A DNA stretch of 64,000 nucleotides from Hysterium pulicare CBS 123377. Its lineage: Eukaryota; Ascomycota; Dothideomycetes; Hysteriales; Hysteriaceae. Both the position numbers and the translations under genes were made by a program. The DNA is taken from contig AJFK01001074.1 in assembly GCA_000467715.1 (NCBI GenBank), positions 1-64,000 of the forward strand. Reading direction: 5' to 3'. This document shows positions 48,156 through 59,595 of this stretch, in pieces (the first letter of the stretch is position 1; every line of letters starts with the position of its first letter). The notes beneath the pieces are model-generated. The model saw only the letters and a program-made list of their open reading frames with translations, made no database searches and was not told the origin of the DNA.

Positions 48156-48494
48156 TTACGGACAGGTCTCCGCTGAAAGGATACTTTCCAACTCCTCCAT
48201 CATCTCGTCCGCGCCCTCCAACCCCAACCCCAAACTCAACCCATAAGCACATCGCCCGTTTTCCAACTCTTGATTCTGTAATTGGTTCACTAGGTCTTCC
48301 ACTCTCTGCTTTAATGTCTCCTCTCTTGGCTGGCCAGAGTGGGAGGACGCTAGAAGCCGGTCTTGCAGAGTTGGAGAACTTGAGAGATAACGATCCATCG
48401 TAATGGAGGGCTTCCGGCGCTGATTCTTCGATTCCCTTGGTTTTGCATTGAGGTAATAGTGTGGAGATAGTCGTGAGGCTTGTACGGATTCCAT
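48156..48494 (-). CDS. Possible small coiled-coil protein
   Basis: A minus-strand ATG frame of 112 aa (start 48494), or 80 aa from a second ATG at 48398. The C-terminal half (TLKQRVEDLVNQLQNQELEN, then DEMMEELESILSAE) has a leucine heptad pattern and composition that looks translated rather than random. No domain is recognised, no intron is needed, and nothing else supports it. It may equally be chance. Confidence 0.3.
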   Translation of the reverse strand: MESVQASRLSPHYYLNAKPRESKNQRRKPSITMDRYLSSSPTLQDRLLASSHSGQPREETLKQRVEDLVNQLQNQELENGRCAYGLSLGLGLEGADEMMEELESILSAETCP

Positions 48495-49158
48495 GTTTGA
48501 GACGATGTGGTATTAGCTCTGGAAGGCCCTGAATACGCCGCAAAAAGAACGTGCTAATAACAAGTATTTGTGGGAAACGCGTAATTGGCTAAATAGTAGG
48601 ATAGGCCTCAAGAATATGTAACTATTAGAGGATTGAGCTCAGTTGCAGGCTTGCTTTTGGTACATAAAGATGGGTTATAGTATCATTCACTTCTAGGAAG
48701 CATAGGGGACATCCGAAATGTATATAGCAAATCCAAGTACAAGCATTGGATAACTGTGCAATACGCACAACAAGACTTTCTGCGCATTCATCATACTTTT
48801 GCATCGTCATTGAACGTTGCGAGCGGGAGTGCACTTTTGAGAAATGCACTTCGACGAGTTTTGCGCAAACACGCAGTTGCGCGCATAACTTTTGGCATTT
48901 GCCTGCGACCACCAACACACCTCGCTACAACGAAGGTCTGAAACTTACATTCTGCGAAACACTCCCGGCGCATTTCAAAGACCTTAGAACACACTATTTC
49001 ACATTTGCGAAACAGTTCAATGTAAGTTCATCGTACTATCACCACTTTACTAAAGCCTTTTTCTTTAAGTTTATTTTATTATACTCTTAATATAATATTT
49101 AATACCTTTTACTCTAATCTAGACTTACAGATAATAGCTTAAGAAAATCTTTGTACGC
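48495..49158. other. Intergenic, AT-rich toward the minisatellite
   Basis: No gene seen. From about 49,050 to 49,150 the sequence is strongly AT-rich (repeated TTTAT, TAATAT), which may mark an old repeat, and it leads directly into the tandem repeat. Confidence 0.4.
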
Positions 49159-49500
49159 TGCATATTGGAAAGGCTGATATTCGTCCCACAGCCCGAATAG
49201 GACGGTTTTAAGGAAAGTGTTGAACACGGAGTGTAAAGGATATTGGTGTCCCTGCCCACTGCCTAGATAAGAAGGTTTTAAGAAAAAGTGTTGAAAGCGG
49301 AGTGGAAAAGGATATCGGTCTTCCTTCCCATTGCCTAACTAGGAAGGTTTTTGGAAAAAATGTTGAAACCTGTATGAAAATGGTAACGGTCCCAGATCTG
49401 AAGCGTGGTCCGTGCAACTGCCTGAATAGGAAGGTTTTAGGGGAAAGTGTTGGAAACGGCAGAAAATGGTAACGGTCCCAGAAGCAACGCTTCCGAGGAG
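49159..49500. repeat. Imperfect minisatellite, 70-87 bp units
   Basis: Four units start with GAAGGTTTT or a close variant at 49,201, 49,271, 49,343 and 49,430, each followed by AAAGTGTTGAA-like sequence and ending in GCCTGAATAG or a variant; a partial unit precedes them at about 49,159. Periods are 70, 72 and 87 bp. The last two units share AAAATGGTAACGGTCCCAGA. The open frame on the minus strand through it is a by-product of the repeat. Confidence 0.85.
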
Positions 49501-49733
49501 GTTTGCTTCTGAAGCGAAAAGTCGGTGCATACAAACGACCCAGTCACAATTCTAGTACTCGGAACATTTCAATGTAAATGAGATGGGCTTGATTCTACAT
49601 GCAGTCGGAAGGAGGTTAAAAGATTGAGGCGTTTCTTTTTAGGTTTCGTACTATTCGCTCGAAATACTTCAATGCACTATACTTAGTCCAGGTAATCCCA
49701 TTTCCCTCAGCCCCTGATCCTATGTACCCCTCT

Positions 49734-51680
49734 TTAAACTAATTTGACCTTTCTCTCGACCAAGTCTCCTTTCTCTACACACGCTCTTGCCTCTCCATCC
49801 ATAAATCCATGCACGTATGCTCCTCCAACAACACTGAACATTTCCCCTCCACCTCCCGTACTCGTCCTTTGAATCGGTCTTATCACAAGCGGCACCTTGC
49901 TCCCCCTCAGAACCATAACCTCATCGCCTTCCCTTGACCCTTTCGGTACCATCGCAAAGAAGCCACTCTGAGTAATGGTGAACTTCCAATCCCGTGTCAA
50001 CTTCAACAACATTCTTGCACTCCGCAAGTCCCACCACGGGAAACGTTCTTCACTCGCCGCTTTGGCAAAACTTGCATGGAAACTCTTGGAGTCATGTTCT
50101 ATATCCTCGTCCGAGAGACGAGCTTGTGGGTAACCGACACAATCTGCGACGAGGGTTCGCCAAAAAGCTTGGAAAATAGGTTCGTTTGTTGGAGGATAGA
50201 CTTGTTTGGAAGCAGGGAACTGGATGAAAATTGGTGAAAAGGTGTTAGAGGACCTAGGTGGGATGGTGTTATCGAATTCGTTAGTGATTGGCTGATCGAG
50301 TTGTGAGAAGTATTTTAAAAGCCAAGAGTGTAAATTTCCCCAGGTTTCGACATATACATCCGGGATGGACTGATCGCGGCATTTGCCTGAGTCGTAAACT
50401 TCAAGGTTGCTAAGGCTGCCGAGGGATATGGCTTCTACATTGAGTTGACCAGGGGGTGAGATCTCTATGGGAGTCGTGCAGGTCGGATCACCCGCGTGGA
50501 AGATGTTACGTTGAGCAAAGAGGAACTTGGCTTCACCAGGCGCAGCGAAGTCAGGAACCCAGGAAGGTAGGTCAGGCAGACGGTCTGGATTGTCGAAGGT
50601 GGCCCACTGAGATTGTGAAATGATGTCCAGGTTCCGAGACTCGTTGATAAGAGTCTCTGCAACAGAGGTGAAGAGCTCCGAAGCAGGTTGTCGGTAGTCG
50701 ATGCTCACTCCCAAGGAATGAGACGCGAGGCCTAGAAGAGCATAAACCTTGTCCCGTATATCGGTGGCCTTAGTGTGCTGGAATCGAGCAAGTACATCCA
50801 GAAGCGTTGATTCACCTCCGTGCTGCATTTCTTGAAATATACGCCGTTGCGCCTTGATGATCTGCACATTCGTCCAGACTCTTGTCGTCTCATGCACACG
50901 ACTATCATGGCTGAGGACGGCGTCGCGATGATACCAATCCGTGTAATATTCCTTGTCCAGAAACCGTTCCGCAGTGTCCCAGTCTAAGACTGACTTCCCG
51001 CATATCAACTGGACTCGTGGTGCACAGGACACTTCTTGCACGATCCAAACTCTTTCCCAGATTGATGGCTCCTGGAAAAGCGCCTTTAGAGAGGTCCAGT
51101 TGCGAATGGATTCCGGATGCTGCGTAATATCTAGCCCTTTGAATTCCTCCTGAAGGGTACGCATGCCGCTTGCTATTCGATTACTGTGTTCCCCGAGCCA
51201 GAAGAGATCTACGCTACATCGCATATAAATCTCTCGCATCAGGCCGACTTGCTTACTCCGTTCGTCGAGGTTTGTCTGATCGATGCATATGGCATCGACC
51301 CAAAGAGTACGTTCGCGGTCCGGATAGCGAAGATTGCGCAATGCTGCCTCAAGATTACGAGTAACTTTGATCTCGGAGCCATTAAGCCAAATGCTTTGAG
51401 TGAATTGCGATGGACCCCACACATATGATAAGGCCTCGTACGGTTTCCCACTGGTTAGAGTCGCATGCTCAAGCCAGCAGTCCACATCAGCTTCAACACT
51501 TTTTGCCGGAAGTAAATTCACTAGGCGGATCTCTTTGCGCTCGGGGTTCAGAGGAAGGTAAGTGAGACCTTCGAGAGAACCTTGTGAAGACTTTCGAACG
51601 TGATCGAGGCGACCTGAAAGGCTTCTGATAGGTGTAGATGTGTTGGTTTCTGGTATTGTGGGTTGACAGCTGGATGACAT
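49734..51680 (-). CDS. HET-domain protein (heterokaryon incompatibility type)
   Basis: A single exon encodes 648 aa. The HET domain spans roughly residues 80-230 and has the three classic blocks: YEALSYVWG near residue 81, LWVDAICIDQTNLDER near 127 and RVWIVQEV near 215. The C-terminal half (KVYALLGLASHSLGVSIDYR, WVPDFAAPG, EGDEVMVLRGSKVPLVIR) is the usual extension of this family. HET proteins trigger cell death after fusion of unlike hyphae, but most copies have no known partner and are better called immunity-like. The ATG at 51678-51680 starts MSSSCQPTIPETN and no upstream exon is needed. It lies between a minisatellite and frq. Confidence 0.93.
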   Translation of the reverse strand: MSSSCQPTIPETNTSTPIRSLSGRLDHVRKSSQGSLEGLTYLPLNPERKEIRLVNLLPAKSVEADVDCWLEHATLTSGKPYEALSYVWGPSQFTQSIWLNGSEIKVTRNLEAALRNLRYPDRERTLWVDAICIDQTNLDERSKQVGLMREIYMRCSVDLFWLGEHSNRIASGMRTLQEEFKGLDITQHPESIRNWTSLKALFQEPSIWERVWIVQEVSCAPRVQLICGKSVLDWDTAERFLDKEYYTDWYHRDAVLSHDSRVHETTRVWTNVQIIKAQRRIFQEMQHGGESTLLDVLARFQHTKATDIRDKVYALLGLASHSLGVSIDYRQPASELFTSVAETLINESRNLDIISQSQWATFDNPDRLPDLPSWVPDFAAPGEAKFLFAQRNIFHAGDPTCTTPIEISPPGQLNVEAISLGSLSNLEVYDSGKCRDQSIPDVYVETWGNLHSWLLKYFSQLDQPITNEFDNTIPPRSSNTFSPIFIQFPASKQVYPPTNEPIFQAFWRTLVADCVGYPQARLSDEDIEHDSKSFHASFAKAASEERFPWWDLRSARMLLKLTRDWKFTITQSGFFAMVPKGSREGDEVMVLRGSKVPLVIRPIQRTSTGGGGEMFSVVGGAYVHGFMDGEARACVEKGDLVERKVKLV

Positions 51681-52486
51681 ATCTATAGAAGAGTGTTAGG
51701 TCTCTGTTCTGAAAGGAAGTTCGGATTACGCAGCATATCTGGAATTGACTATCTACCTGGGTCCCTCAATGGCAATGCCGCAAGACGACTTCTCGATCCT
51801 CGTTGGTTTGAAAAAGATGTTATAAGGATACTAGACCATACTCTAATTTGGTTTCTGGGAGTTGGACCATAAAAACACATGAAGTTGGGCTTTAGAATAT
51901 AAGTACAAGCAAGAATTCGATGAAAGTATTTCAGAAAAGTCGAAAGTCTGCGCCTCAATATTACGCCCCAGGGTGCAGGATTCGTGGCGCAGCGTCCCCA
52001 ACGTGAGACAAAGCCCCTGTGTTTTGTAGTCCATGTCATGATGCCTTCGCAGAGGGTGAGTCCGAAATGGATGAGGTATAGATTCAATGCTCCTCTCAAT
52101 GTTGAAGTGAGTTTCGTGGGAAGGAGACCGGCCGGGAGGCCTCGCTGGAGCCAAGATACTTCAACTCAGAGTACGACCTATAGAAAGAACATCATTCACA
52201 TCGCCATACGCAAACGAGATTTAGGCAACAAAGCAAGTGATAAAAACTAGCTACTTTAACTTGAACAGTTAATCGAGCGGAACAAAGGGGGTATATTGTA
52301 GTAACAAAGTCCATATCGAGACAAAAACGCCAAGCTGAATGCTATTTTGTGCATAGACTTTCATGACTTTCCACAGTTGATCCAAGTATATCTCGTCCCG
52401 TTCACTACAAACCATTTATCCTGTACTATACTCCATGATGCGTCGATATTCCATCCGAACTCCATACCAATACCGTTGTAAACAAA
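51681..52486. other. HET promoter and frq 3' region
   Basis: 806 bp. The left part is the HET promoter, the right part the 3' UTR of frq. In Neurospora an antisense frq transcript starts downstream of frq; whether one starts here cannot be seen from sequence. Open stretches here have no product. Confidence 0.45.
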
Positions 52487-55400
52487 TCAAGGAGACATCT
52501 TCTGCGCCTTGCCAGGTAACTGCGAAGCCATTGCAATGCTATCAATGGTCCTGGCTCGCTTCAAACCCTTCAATCTCGACGTGGCAGCGCTATCCCTCGT
52601 GGTGCTATGTCGTTGGGTCGTATCGTCATCTTCAGTAAGCCCCGCAGCGAGCGACTCTGGACTGTTGAATCCACTTCCGCCTCCGGCAGTTGCTGCTGAG
52701 CTACCAGCTGGAATATCTTCAGCTAATCGATCGGCTAAGTTGGAATCGTATTCGCGCTCCCTGGCATGCACAGTTGCTGGGTCTACGGCACGAGCTGTTG
52801 CGAGAAGGTCGACGCTATCATCATCCGATTCTCCTCCGTGTCCCTCAGATGATATGGTCTCGCCATCTTCTTCGCTTGGATACGAATCTGTGGTGTGATT
52901 GGGTGAGATATTGAGTAGTTGAAGAGCCGTCCGTTGAACCTCTTCAGAGCTCTCTGAGGCCGAAGAGGAGACATCAGACTCCAGATCAGAGTCAACATCA
53001 CCGAAACATGTCGAATCAAACGGAAGAAATGACGCAGGAGGTAAAACTGAACTTGGGAGGTCTTTGCGTTTAGCTGATATGATTTCTTCCGATACTGTTA
53101 GCCTGGACGAATTGCTAATACCCCGATCGGTGGATAGGTAATCTTTCTCTTGTAACACACCGAGGATAATATTCGAATCATGCTTCAATTTTACGCTTTG
53201 CCGACGCACCGCGGTGATGTTCGGGTTGTCTTCGTAAGCTTGTCGACGTTTCACTTTAATTATGAAGTTGTCCTCCGGCTGAACGCCTCCGAGTCCAGAC
53301 GCCTCAAAGTCGATTGCTTCAACGCTTCCTTCACTACTCGGATTCTGAAGCGCTTCGAGCGAAAAATCAAATTCCTGTTCATCCGATGTCGTCTGATCCA
53401 TTTCCATTGAGTCTCCATCAACGAATGAATCATCTAATGGTCCCCTGGCTTGGTCTAACTCCATAATGCGAGCCATCACAGGGAAGGTATTTGATGCGCC
53501 TACTGGCTGCGCCGTAATGTTGCTGTATGAGGCCGGATCCGCACCAGAAGATAAATGTCGATCACCGCTCAAATCGGTGCAGAATTTTGCGTTATTGTAA
53601 AAAATCATGGGACCATCGTCACGTCGCTTTCGCGAAGATGGGCTTCTCATAACCGAGCTGCTAAACCCTGAAGAATTCCCTCTTGGATGTCTTTGCATCG
53701 GCGAATTACTCGCCGAGATCATATCACCGGTATAACAATCTTCATCGTCGTCGGATTGGTCCCTATGGAAAAAGAGAGGATTATACGCAAATCTGTTTTG
53801 GTCTTTTTCTCTTGCTGCCCGCGCCATTCGCCGTGCATGTCGTTCAGGGTCTGCACTGGAAGAGTCATTACCACTATGGCCAGTCTTTGATCGTTTACTC
53901 GAAGGCTTGATTGCATCCCGTTCATTTGGCGAAGACCCACTAAGACTTTCGGAAGAGCTGTCACTACTTCCTCGTGTAACCTCATGACCACCCTTCCAAC
54001 GCACCTTGCGACCATCATGAGATAATTGGAACTTATCACTGTAGTCAGTGATTGCCTTCTTCACAAAATCTAACGTTACGTTAATTGTGTGTAACAGTGC
54101 CATGTTGAAGAGGACATTCAGGTAAATCCATCCATGGCCATCTTCTGATCCTTCTCCGGAGACCATATTTGGAGGTGTGAAGCCCAGATGTCGGATGTAC
54201 TCCATGTTTTCGGCTGGGAATTGAGCTCGATATGGATCCAGGTCCAACGGTCGCGTGGGTCTCTGGTCCGGTGAACCAGAGCCAGAATTGATCTGCTCCA
54301 GTACCGGCGTCGACATGTAAGGGCGAACTTCCTGTGGTGGATCGACTTGTGCTTGGTCTGCGAGCTCATCGTCTTCGTCCATAGGCATTATGTGGGCCTC
54401 GCGAAGACCTTCCTTCCGTGATTGCTGACCACTGGCTTCCTTGGCTCTTTGGTCTGCCATAGCAGCAGATTGAGAAACTTCCTGTTGCTGTAAGGGCTGC
54501 GGGTGGCTTAAAGAGGCAGGTAGTTTTCCAGCAAATATCTGTTCCAGCCGGCGCACAACAAGCTTCTTCTTCGACTTCTCGGTCATCGGAGCGTTGTGTT
54601 TTGGTAAAAGACCAACAGGGATGTCATGCAGATATGATTGGACGTTCTGCTGTTGTCTATTGAAAGTTGCTTTCGAACTCTTGCGATGGATCCTTTCATG
54701 GCCTGACGGGGCCGATGTCGAGTTCTGGCCGGACGTAGAAATGGATGCGTACCCTGATTCGGCAAACTGTGAGGTATGGGACGTGGTAGTCGTATGCCCG
54801 AGCGGCGGTGCATATGAACGGGATGGATAGTCACTATTCGTGGTCTGATCGAGTTCGACAGCAAAACTGCGGAGCGTCTCTTGCAGCTCTTTCTTCTTGT
54901 GCTCTGGTAGGCCATGAAACCGGACCTCAAAAAGTTTCTCGTCTTGAAGATGGGCGTCGTACATCTTCTCATACTTTCTCAGCTTCTGTTTCAATTTCCT
55001 GTTCGCAACCGTTAGGTCGTCAATGACACTCCTGAACTCTTCCGTACTACTCCCTTCAGTGTCAAGATGGGTCAAACCTGCCCGGTAAGGTAGAGTCGAC
55101 GATTGTGGCAGGGGCACCATCCGCGGATCTTGTCGGTCTGGAGGAGTCTCTGAAAATGAAGAGTTTCTGATGAAATACGGTGGGTCGTCTTGTGGTCATT
55201 AGTAACCATTTTTAGGAGTCCAAGCGCAGACTCACTGTCAACGAAGGATGCATTGCTCTGGACAGCATTGTTGTTTGTGTGCTCAAACCACTTTCCGGCG
55301 TCACTGCTCTCTCCTGAGCTCTGCTTGTTTATCCCTTGTAGTGATATGCCCGAAGGAGGATTCGCTTTGTCACTAGGAGGGCCCGTCCAAGAGTTGAGCG

Positions 55401-55548
55401 AAGTAGCTTCGAAAGGTTGCGGAGGGGGTTGGTGTACGGCTTTGGTGGAAGCTGTTGGGGGAGAATGACGGAGGGACACAGATTTGTGTGCTGGTGGACG
55501 GCGGGGATGAGGGGCCCTCATTTGCTGCGAGATAGGAATCGTATTCAT
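52487..55548 (-). CDS. frq: Frequency clock protein FRQ
   Basis: FRQ is the negative element of the fungal circadian oscillator: with FRH and casein kinase 1 it inhibits the White Collar complex that activates frq. Exons 55236-55548 and 52487-55149 give 991 aa (Neurospora FRQ is 989). The N-terminus MNTIPISQQMRAPHPRRPPA with SVSLRHS matches FRQ. The dimerising coiled coil FRSVIDDLTVANRKLKQKLR follows soon after intron 1. HLGFTPPN, HDGRKVRWKGGHEV, DEDCYTGDMISASNSP and MIFYNNAKFCTDLSGD are FRQ hallmarks; SSRKRRDDG is a candidate nuclear signal. Acidic PEST-like stretches (SYPSEEDGETISSEGHGGES) fit its regulated turnover. Intron 1 is 86 nt. The ATG at 55548 is the most upstream one in frame. Confidence 0.95.
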
Positions 55549-55709
55549 ATTGCTTGTCTGTTGTTATGAATAGTAAGGCAATCCGGGTGCCATTGAGGCG
55601 CAAAGGCTGGCCGTTTCGAGATGGCGCTGAACCTTGATTCGTAAGACCCAGATGTGCGACGTCGAGATCTAAGAGAACTTGATAGATATGGCGCTCGAGA
55701 CACCACTAA

Positions 55710-55715
55710 GATCGA
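55710..55715. promoter_or_regulatory. Proximal GATCGA, candidate White Collar site
   Basis: GATCGA followed by GAATCCGAGATGG about 162 bp upstream of the frq ATG. GATCGA-like sequence is the reported consensus of the White Collar complex in Neurospora, which has a proximal light element near the frq start site. A single hexamer is weak evidence by itself. Confidence 0.4.
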
Positions 55716-56453
55716 GAATCCGAGATGGCGTGAGAGGTGATTGTCGCGGTGTTAAGGGTGGATGGATTTGGCACCGCAAGCTCTCGTGCTATGTGCTATA
55801 GCGGAGGGTTGGCTTCTGGGTATGCTGACGATGGATTGTGAGGTGGAGGAGGAATGGAGCAGAGCCATCTCTGGCTGATGGGAGGAGAGTCGTTGAGCAT
55901 GGTTCTCATCGCGATGATATTCTGATGGGTGGTGATTCCGATGAGAGGAATGCCAAGATTTCCATGAAGATCGAGGCGGACGTCACAATGTGGCCCGCTG
56001 GGTGCCTAGGCAAAGGTGGGTACCCAGGCAAAGGGCCCAGACCACGCAGGGGTACAACATCGACGATGAGAGCCTCTCCCGTTTTTGCCCCCAGTTTCTG
56101 CTGGCGTCGCAAAAGCCTTCCGTGCCAACCAACAGCGCTCAATCTTCAACTCACCCAGCAATCGGTGATCCGGTCTTCGACTGCGATCCAGACAAAACAT
56201 GCCCCAGCCCCTACGTTCACGCTCGCTGATGTCGCTGTCGAGCATTCATCTCGTGATACTTGGAGCAGGCACTCAGAAGTCAGCCTTGTTCAGACACCCT
56301 CGCGCTGGTGTCTAGACATGGCATGCGTGTTTGTGTAATGTGAAGATATTGGATGCAGCTGACCCAATCCTCATCCACGGTGCGAACCGCAATCGGCAGG
56401 GCTGATCAGCCCGCCTCTGGCTGTGCTTTCGCCTCTTCCTCCAATTAAAACCC

Positions 56454-56465
56454 GATCGCGATCGA
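56454..56465. promoter_or_regulatory. Distal GATCGCGATCGA, candidate clock box
   Basis: Two GATCG units side by side, forming a near-perfect palindrome, about 0.9 kb upstream of the frq ATG. Placement and doubling resemble the distal light element/clock box of Neurospora frq. The assignment is inference. Confidence 0.4.
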
Positions 56466-58000
56466 TTGTTCTGCCACTTGTCCATAGGCACGACGCCTGA
56501 TATGAGGTCATATCTCGTGAGACGTGCATTTCCCGACGGTTGCAAATGATAGACCCTAGTTTCTCATGAACCAATGCGCCTACGGCGCCAATTCAACTTG
56601 CATCTCGATTGCATCCCTTTCCTAATCTTTCTGCTTATGGCAACCTATCGTTCCTTCTGTTTGATCGGTTAGACCCTGAAGACCATGATAGCCGTCGACA
56701 TTCACCCGGAGAGAACTCTTTGCTGTCGTATGACTGGATCGTGATGACTTGCATGCAAAAGCTTCACACCAGCCACTGACGACGGATGACTTCGTATAGT
56801 AAACATCGTCCGACGCTTGCAGCGGGATGCCTTGGAAGTATCGTCGGTGACATAGTTTTCTGATCTCTACGAGCCAGGGAGCATGGAGATCTATCGAGGA
56901 AAGGGCGCAGAATTCTTTCATGTCGACCTCAAACGCTTGGTTACCGAAAGTTATGTAGGCGTACTGTATGAGGAGTCTGCCTGGCTTTCGGAGAAATAGC
57001 CCTCTTAGAACTAATTAGATTGATAGGAAAGTATACATTGGAATCGGAGGATATTAGGCACTACTGAAGCCACTGCCAGGGCCTTATTGAACTGCGGTTC
57101 ATTATATTTAAGGTTGTGTTGCCTCCACCGGTTCTCCACGTGGAAGTGCTTCTCCACTCATCTACTACTCTGCAACAGTTCCGGGAAGAGTTCCGGAGTA
57201 ACTTCATGAGGTATGCGTGTGAACTTCAGTCCAAACATTCGTTCATAAATCCGGTTTCTGATACCTGCTATATATTTTCAACTAAGCTTGAGGTATTGAG
57301 GTACTGAGGTTGAGGACACTGATAGTTCGTCCTTAGTAACTGCGATTGCCCGTAGGTCTTGCTCGTTCAAAGTCTTTGACATGTAATCCCCTTCATTGTA
57401 ATATGGCGCTGGCGGAGTACTGGAGGAAGGTAAAGGCCTCGATGAAATACAGGAGGAAGGTAGAGACGATGATGGAATGATAAAGGCCCTGGTGGAATGA
57501 TTTTACTTTCTTGGATGGGATAATGAAGGAGTTTTGGATCCTTAAGACCGCTCGGCGCCTGTTGTTTAGTTCTTTAGATGGCAGCTGCGCGTATTCTGGA
57601 ACATTTGATCAAAGATATTGCTTGCTAGAGGGTAGTGAGAAGATTGTCATCCCACTCTCAATAAGGTACCGAGTGAGAGAGTGAATGGCACTTTTGCCTG
57701 TAAGTCTACCGAAGTAGATAAATGGAAGAACTCGTCATGCCTATCGACTGCAGACATTGTGAAATCGGTATAGCTGATTAGTAGTAGAAGTTAAGGTGAG
57801 ACTCGTGCTGGAGAGATTCCGTGATCAGATCAAGGGTTAGGGTTGGCGGAGTTCCCCAAAAGAGAAGCCAAACAACCCCAATACAAACATTAGCAAATCT
57901 TCTCATAACTTTTAAAAATTCAAGGCATATAATCTTACGAAAGCGGATAGATGAAATAATTGGTTGTACCTATCAGCTACTGATACTAATGTGATAACTA

Positions 58001-58759
58001 TCAGACTTGGTGAGCTTGCGTTTCGTGCTCCATGGGCGCCACCTTTGTACCATAGACCATCTTGCATCCGTCCCTAAAACATTCGCTAGGGAATTCGACT
58101 GGAGAGGGAGTATGGGTAAGTAGATGATTATCTAACCGTGCGGAGCGGTCTTGCATAGATATGACGGCACTACACTCTCTGCAGATAACATTGAAGGAGG
58201 CATTTCCAGCCTTAAACAGGAACTTCAGTGTGAACTCTGTACTCCAATCCTTCGCTTGCGTTTTAGCATATTGACTAGAAAGACGTATCATATTTTCTAT
58301 ATGAAGCCAGTAAAAATAATGGTAACAAAGAGAAAACGGCTTACGCGATATGTGATCCTTAGGAATTCTCCATCGCGCACACAGATTCTTGATCATTGTA
58401 GTTCGCTCCTTCTGGAAGACATATGTATTGAGGGTCGGGTGGTAGTCTAGGATGTAGTGAAGAATGTTCTTCATGTTCACAATGCCTTCACCCGGGTAAA
58501 GGTAGATGGCGCAAATCTTCCCCTTACGCGTGGCAAATTGAAGGTACAAATCCCCTCCTTTTTTACTTCTGTCAACAACACCAAAGGGGTTCCCATCCTA
58601 GTCAACAAGCCTAGGCTTGACGGGGAGCAATTTTGGCGTCGTAGTGTTAGAGGATCTCGTAGGTCGGCTCTTAGGGGTCAGCTCTGGGTGGGCGTCGAGG
58701 GCGTTGAGAGCGTGGGGATGCTTTGTGGAAGGACCTGACCTTGAGAGGAGATGCTTCAT
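58001..58759 (-). pseudogene. Interrupted zinc-finger-like reading frame
   Basis: From an ATG at 58759 the minus strand reads MKHLLSRSGPSTKHPHALN and on to KPRLVD, then a TAG (near 58,598-58,600), then in the same frame DGNPFGVVDRSKKGGDLYLQ and about 190 more codons to 58001. The last 60 residues hold two candidate Cys/His fingers (CRECSAVISMQDRSARLDNH, then CFRDGCKMVYG with HETQAH). Either one nonsense change (a C-to-T at CpA would do it) interrupts one gene, or the TAG is a splice acceptor of a gene with other upstream exons. An internal intron near 58,260-58,350 is also possible. The family is not recognised. Confidence 0.35.
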
Positions 58760-59475
58760 GCCTGGCCATGGGGGAATATGATTTATGGGAAGCCATCATG
58801 GAGTAGGTCATGGAGTAGGTCATGGGTAGATTTATCTTGGAGTAGGACGCGGTCGTAGCCATCTTGGAGTGGGACCTGACCGCAGGAAATACGTGAAGAC
58901 AGGACTTGTTCATGGTGCTGGCCCGGCGGCACAGCAACGCGGGAAGACAGAACCTGCTGGTCGTTCTGGCTCGCTGGTAAAGCAGTGCGGGCCTGTCGAT
59001 CGTTTTCTTGAGAAACTCGCTGAGTGCCAAACGGTATAGAGCTGCGCTGGTTTTTTGATGTAGCTCTAAGTGGCTGGCGGCTGCGACTGCTGGTTCTGTT
59101 CTGTTGAGAATAGAATGCTCATTCTCTTTGTTGGCACCAGGGCGAGGGTCCAGGGAAGACTCGTTCTCATTGAAACTTAGGATTATAATAAGCATCTTGT
59201 TGTGCATAATAACTGCTGCTTTTCTCGCTACACGCTTTCGCAGTGTCTGGTGATCTAAGAGTTGAGCTTTTCCAAAATTGAAGTGCCTGCGCGTCAACTC
59301 ATTTTCGAAACTGGTCTAGGCCCTTGTCAAGGTATCACAAGGTGTCCATGTCCGCATGAGACGGTCTATCGCTCGGTTCGCCTGGTCGTTGATGGAGTCG
59401 AATCGAGTATCAACCTCTTTGGACAAATCCTAGTATTTACGCTTTCTGGTATTGGTATTGGTGTTTCTGCAGACG
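58760..59475. other. Low-complexity region, no supported gene
   Basis: It contains short tandem copies of ATGGAGTAGGTC near 58,797-58,825 and weaker related repeats up to 58,980. A minus-strand open stretch across it (59,297-58,671) lacks an early ATG and its product is itself repetitive, so I do not call it a gene. Confidence 0.4.
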
Positions 59476-59595
59476 GTCTCGAGGTTGGCGTGTTGAGTGA
59501 CTGCGGACCGGAAGTATCGGGAAACAGTCTCGAGGTTGGCGTATTGAGTAGTTGCGGTCTGAAATTTCGGTAGACTTCTCGAGGTGAGGACGAGG
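59476..59595. repeat. 51-bp tandem repeat, two full units and a part
   Basis: CTCGAGGTTGGCG recurs at 59,478 and 59,529, each followed by TGTTGAGTGACTGCGG or a variant; a third, shortened unit begins with CTCGAGGTGAGG at about 59,578. The end of the third unit (near 59,587-59,618) is echoed at 63,183-63,215. Confidence 0.8.

Larger units (their letters stand above)
55549..58000. promoter_or_regulatory. Long upstream region of frq, no other gene
   Basis: About 2.4 kb between frq and the next open frame. It includes two GATCGA-type elements annotated separately. Plus-strand open stretches at 55,838-56,338 lack a recognisable product. Purine-rich repeats of GGAGGAAGGTA type occur near 57,420-57,500. 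Confidence 0.5.

Noticed and set aside
49208-49534. Minus-strand 108-codon frame
   Set aside because: It runs through the minisatellite; its repeated peptide only reflects the DNA repeat.
58671-59297. Minus-strand 208-codon frame
   Set aside because: No early ATG, product dominated by short repeats, and out of frame with the better candidate at 58,001-58,759.
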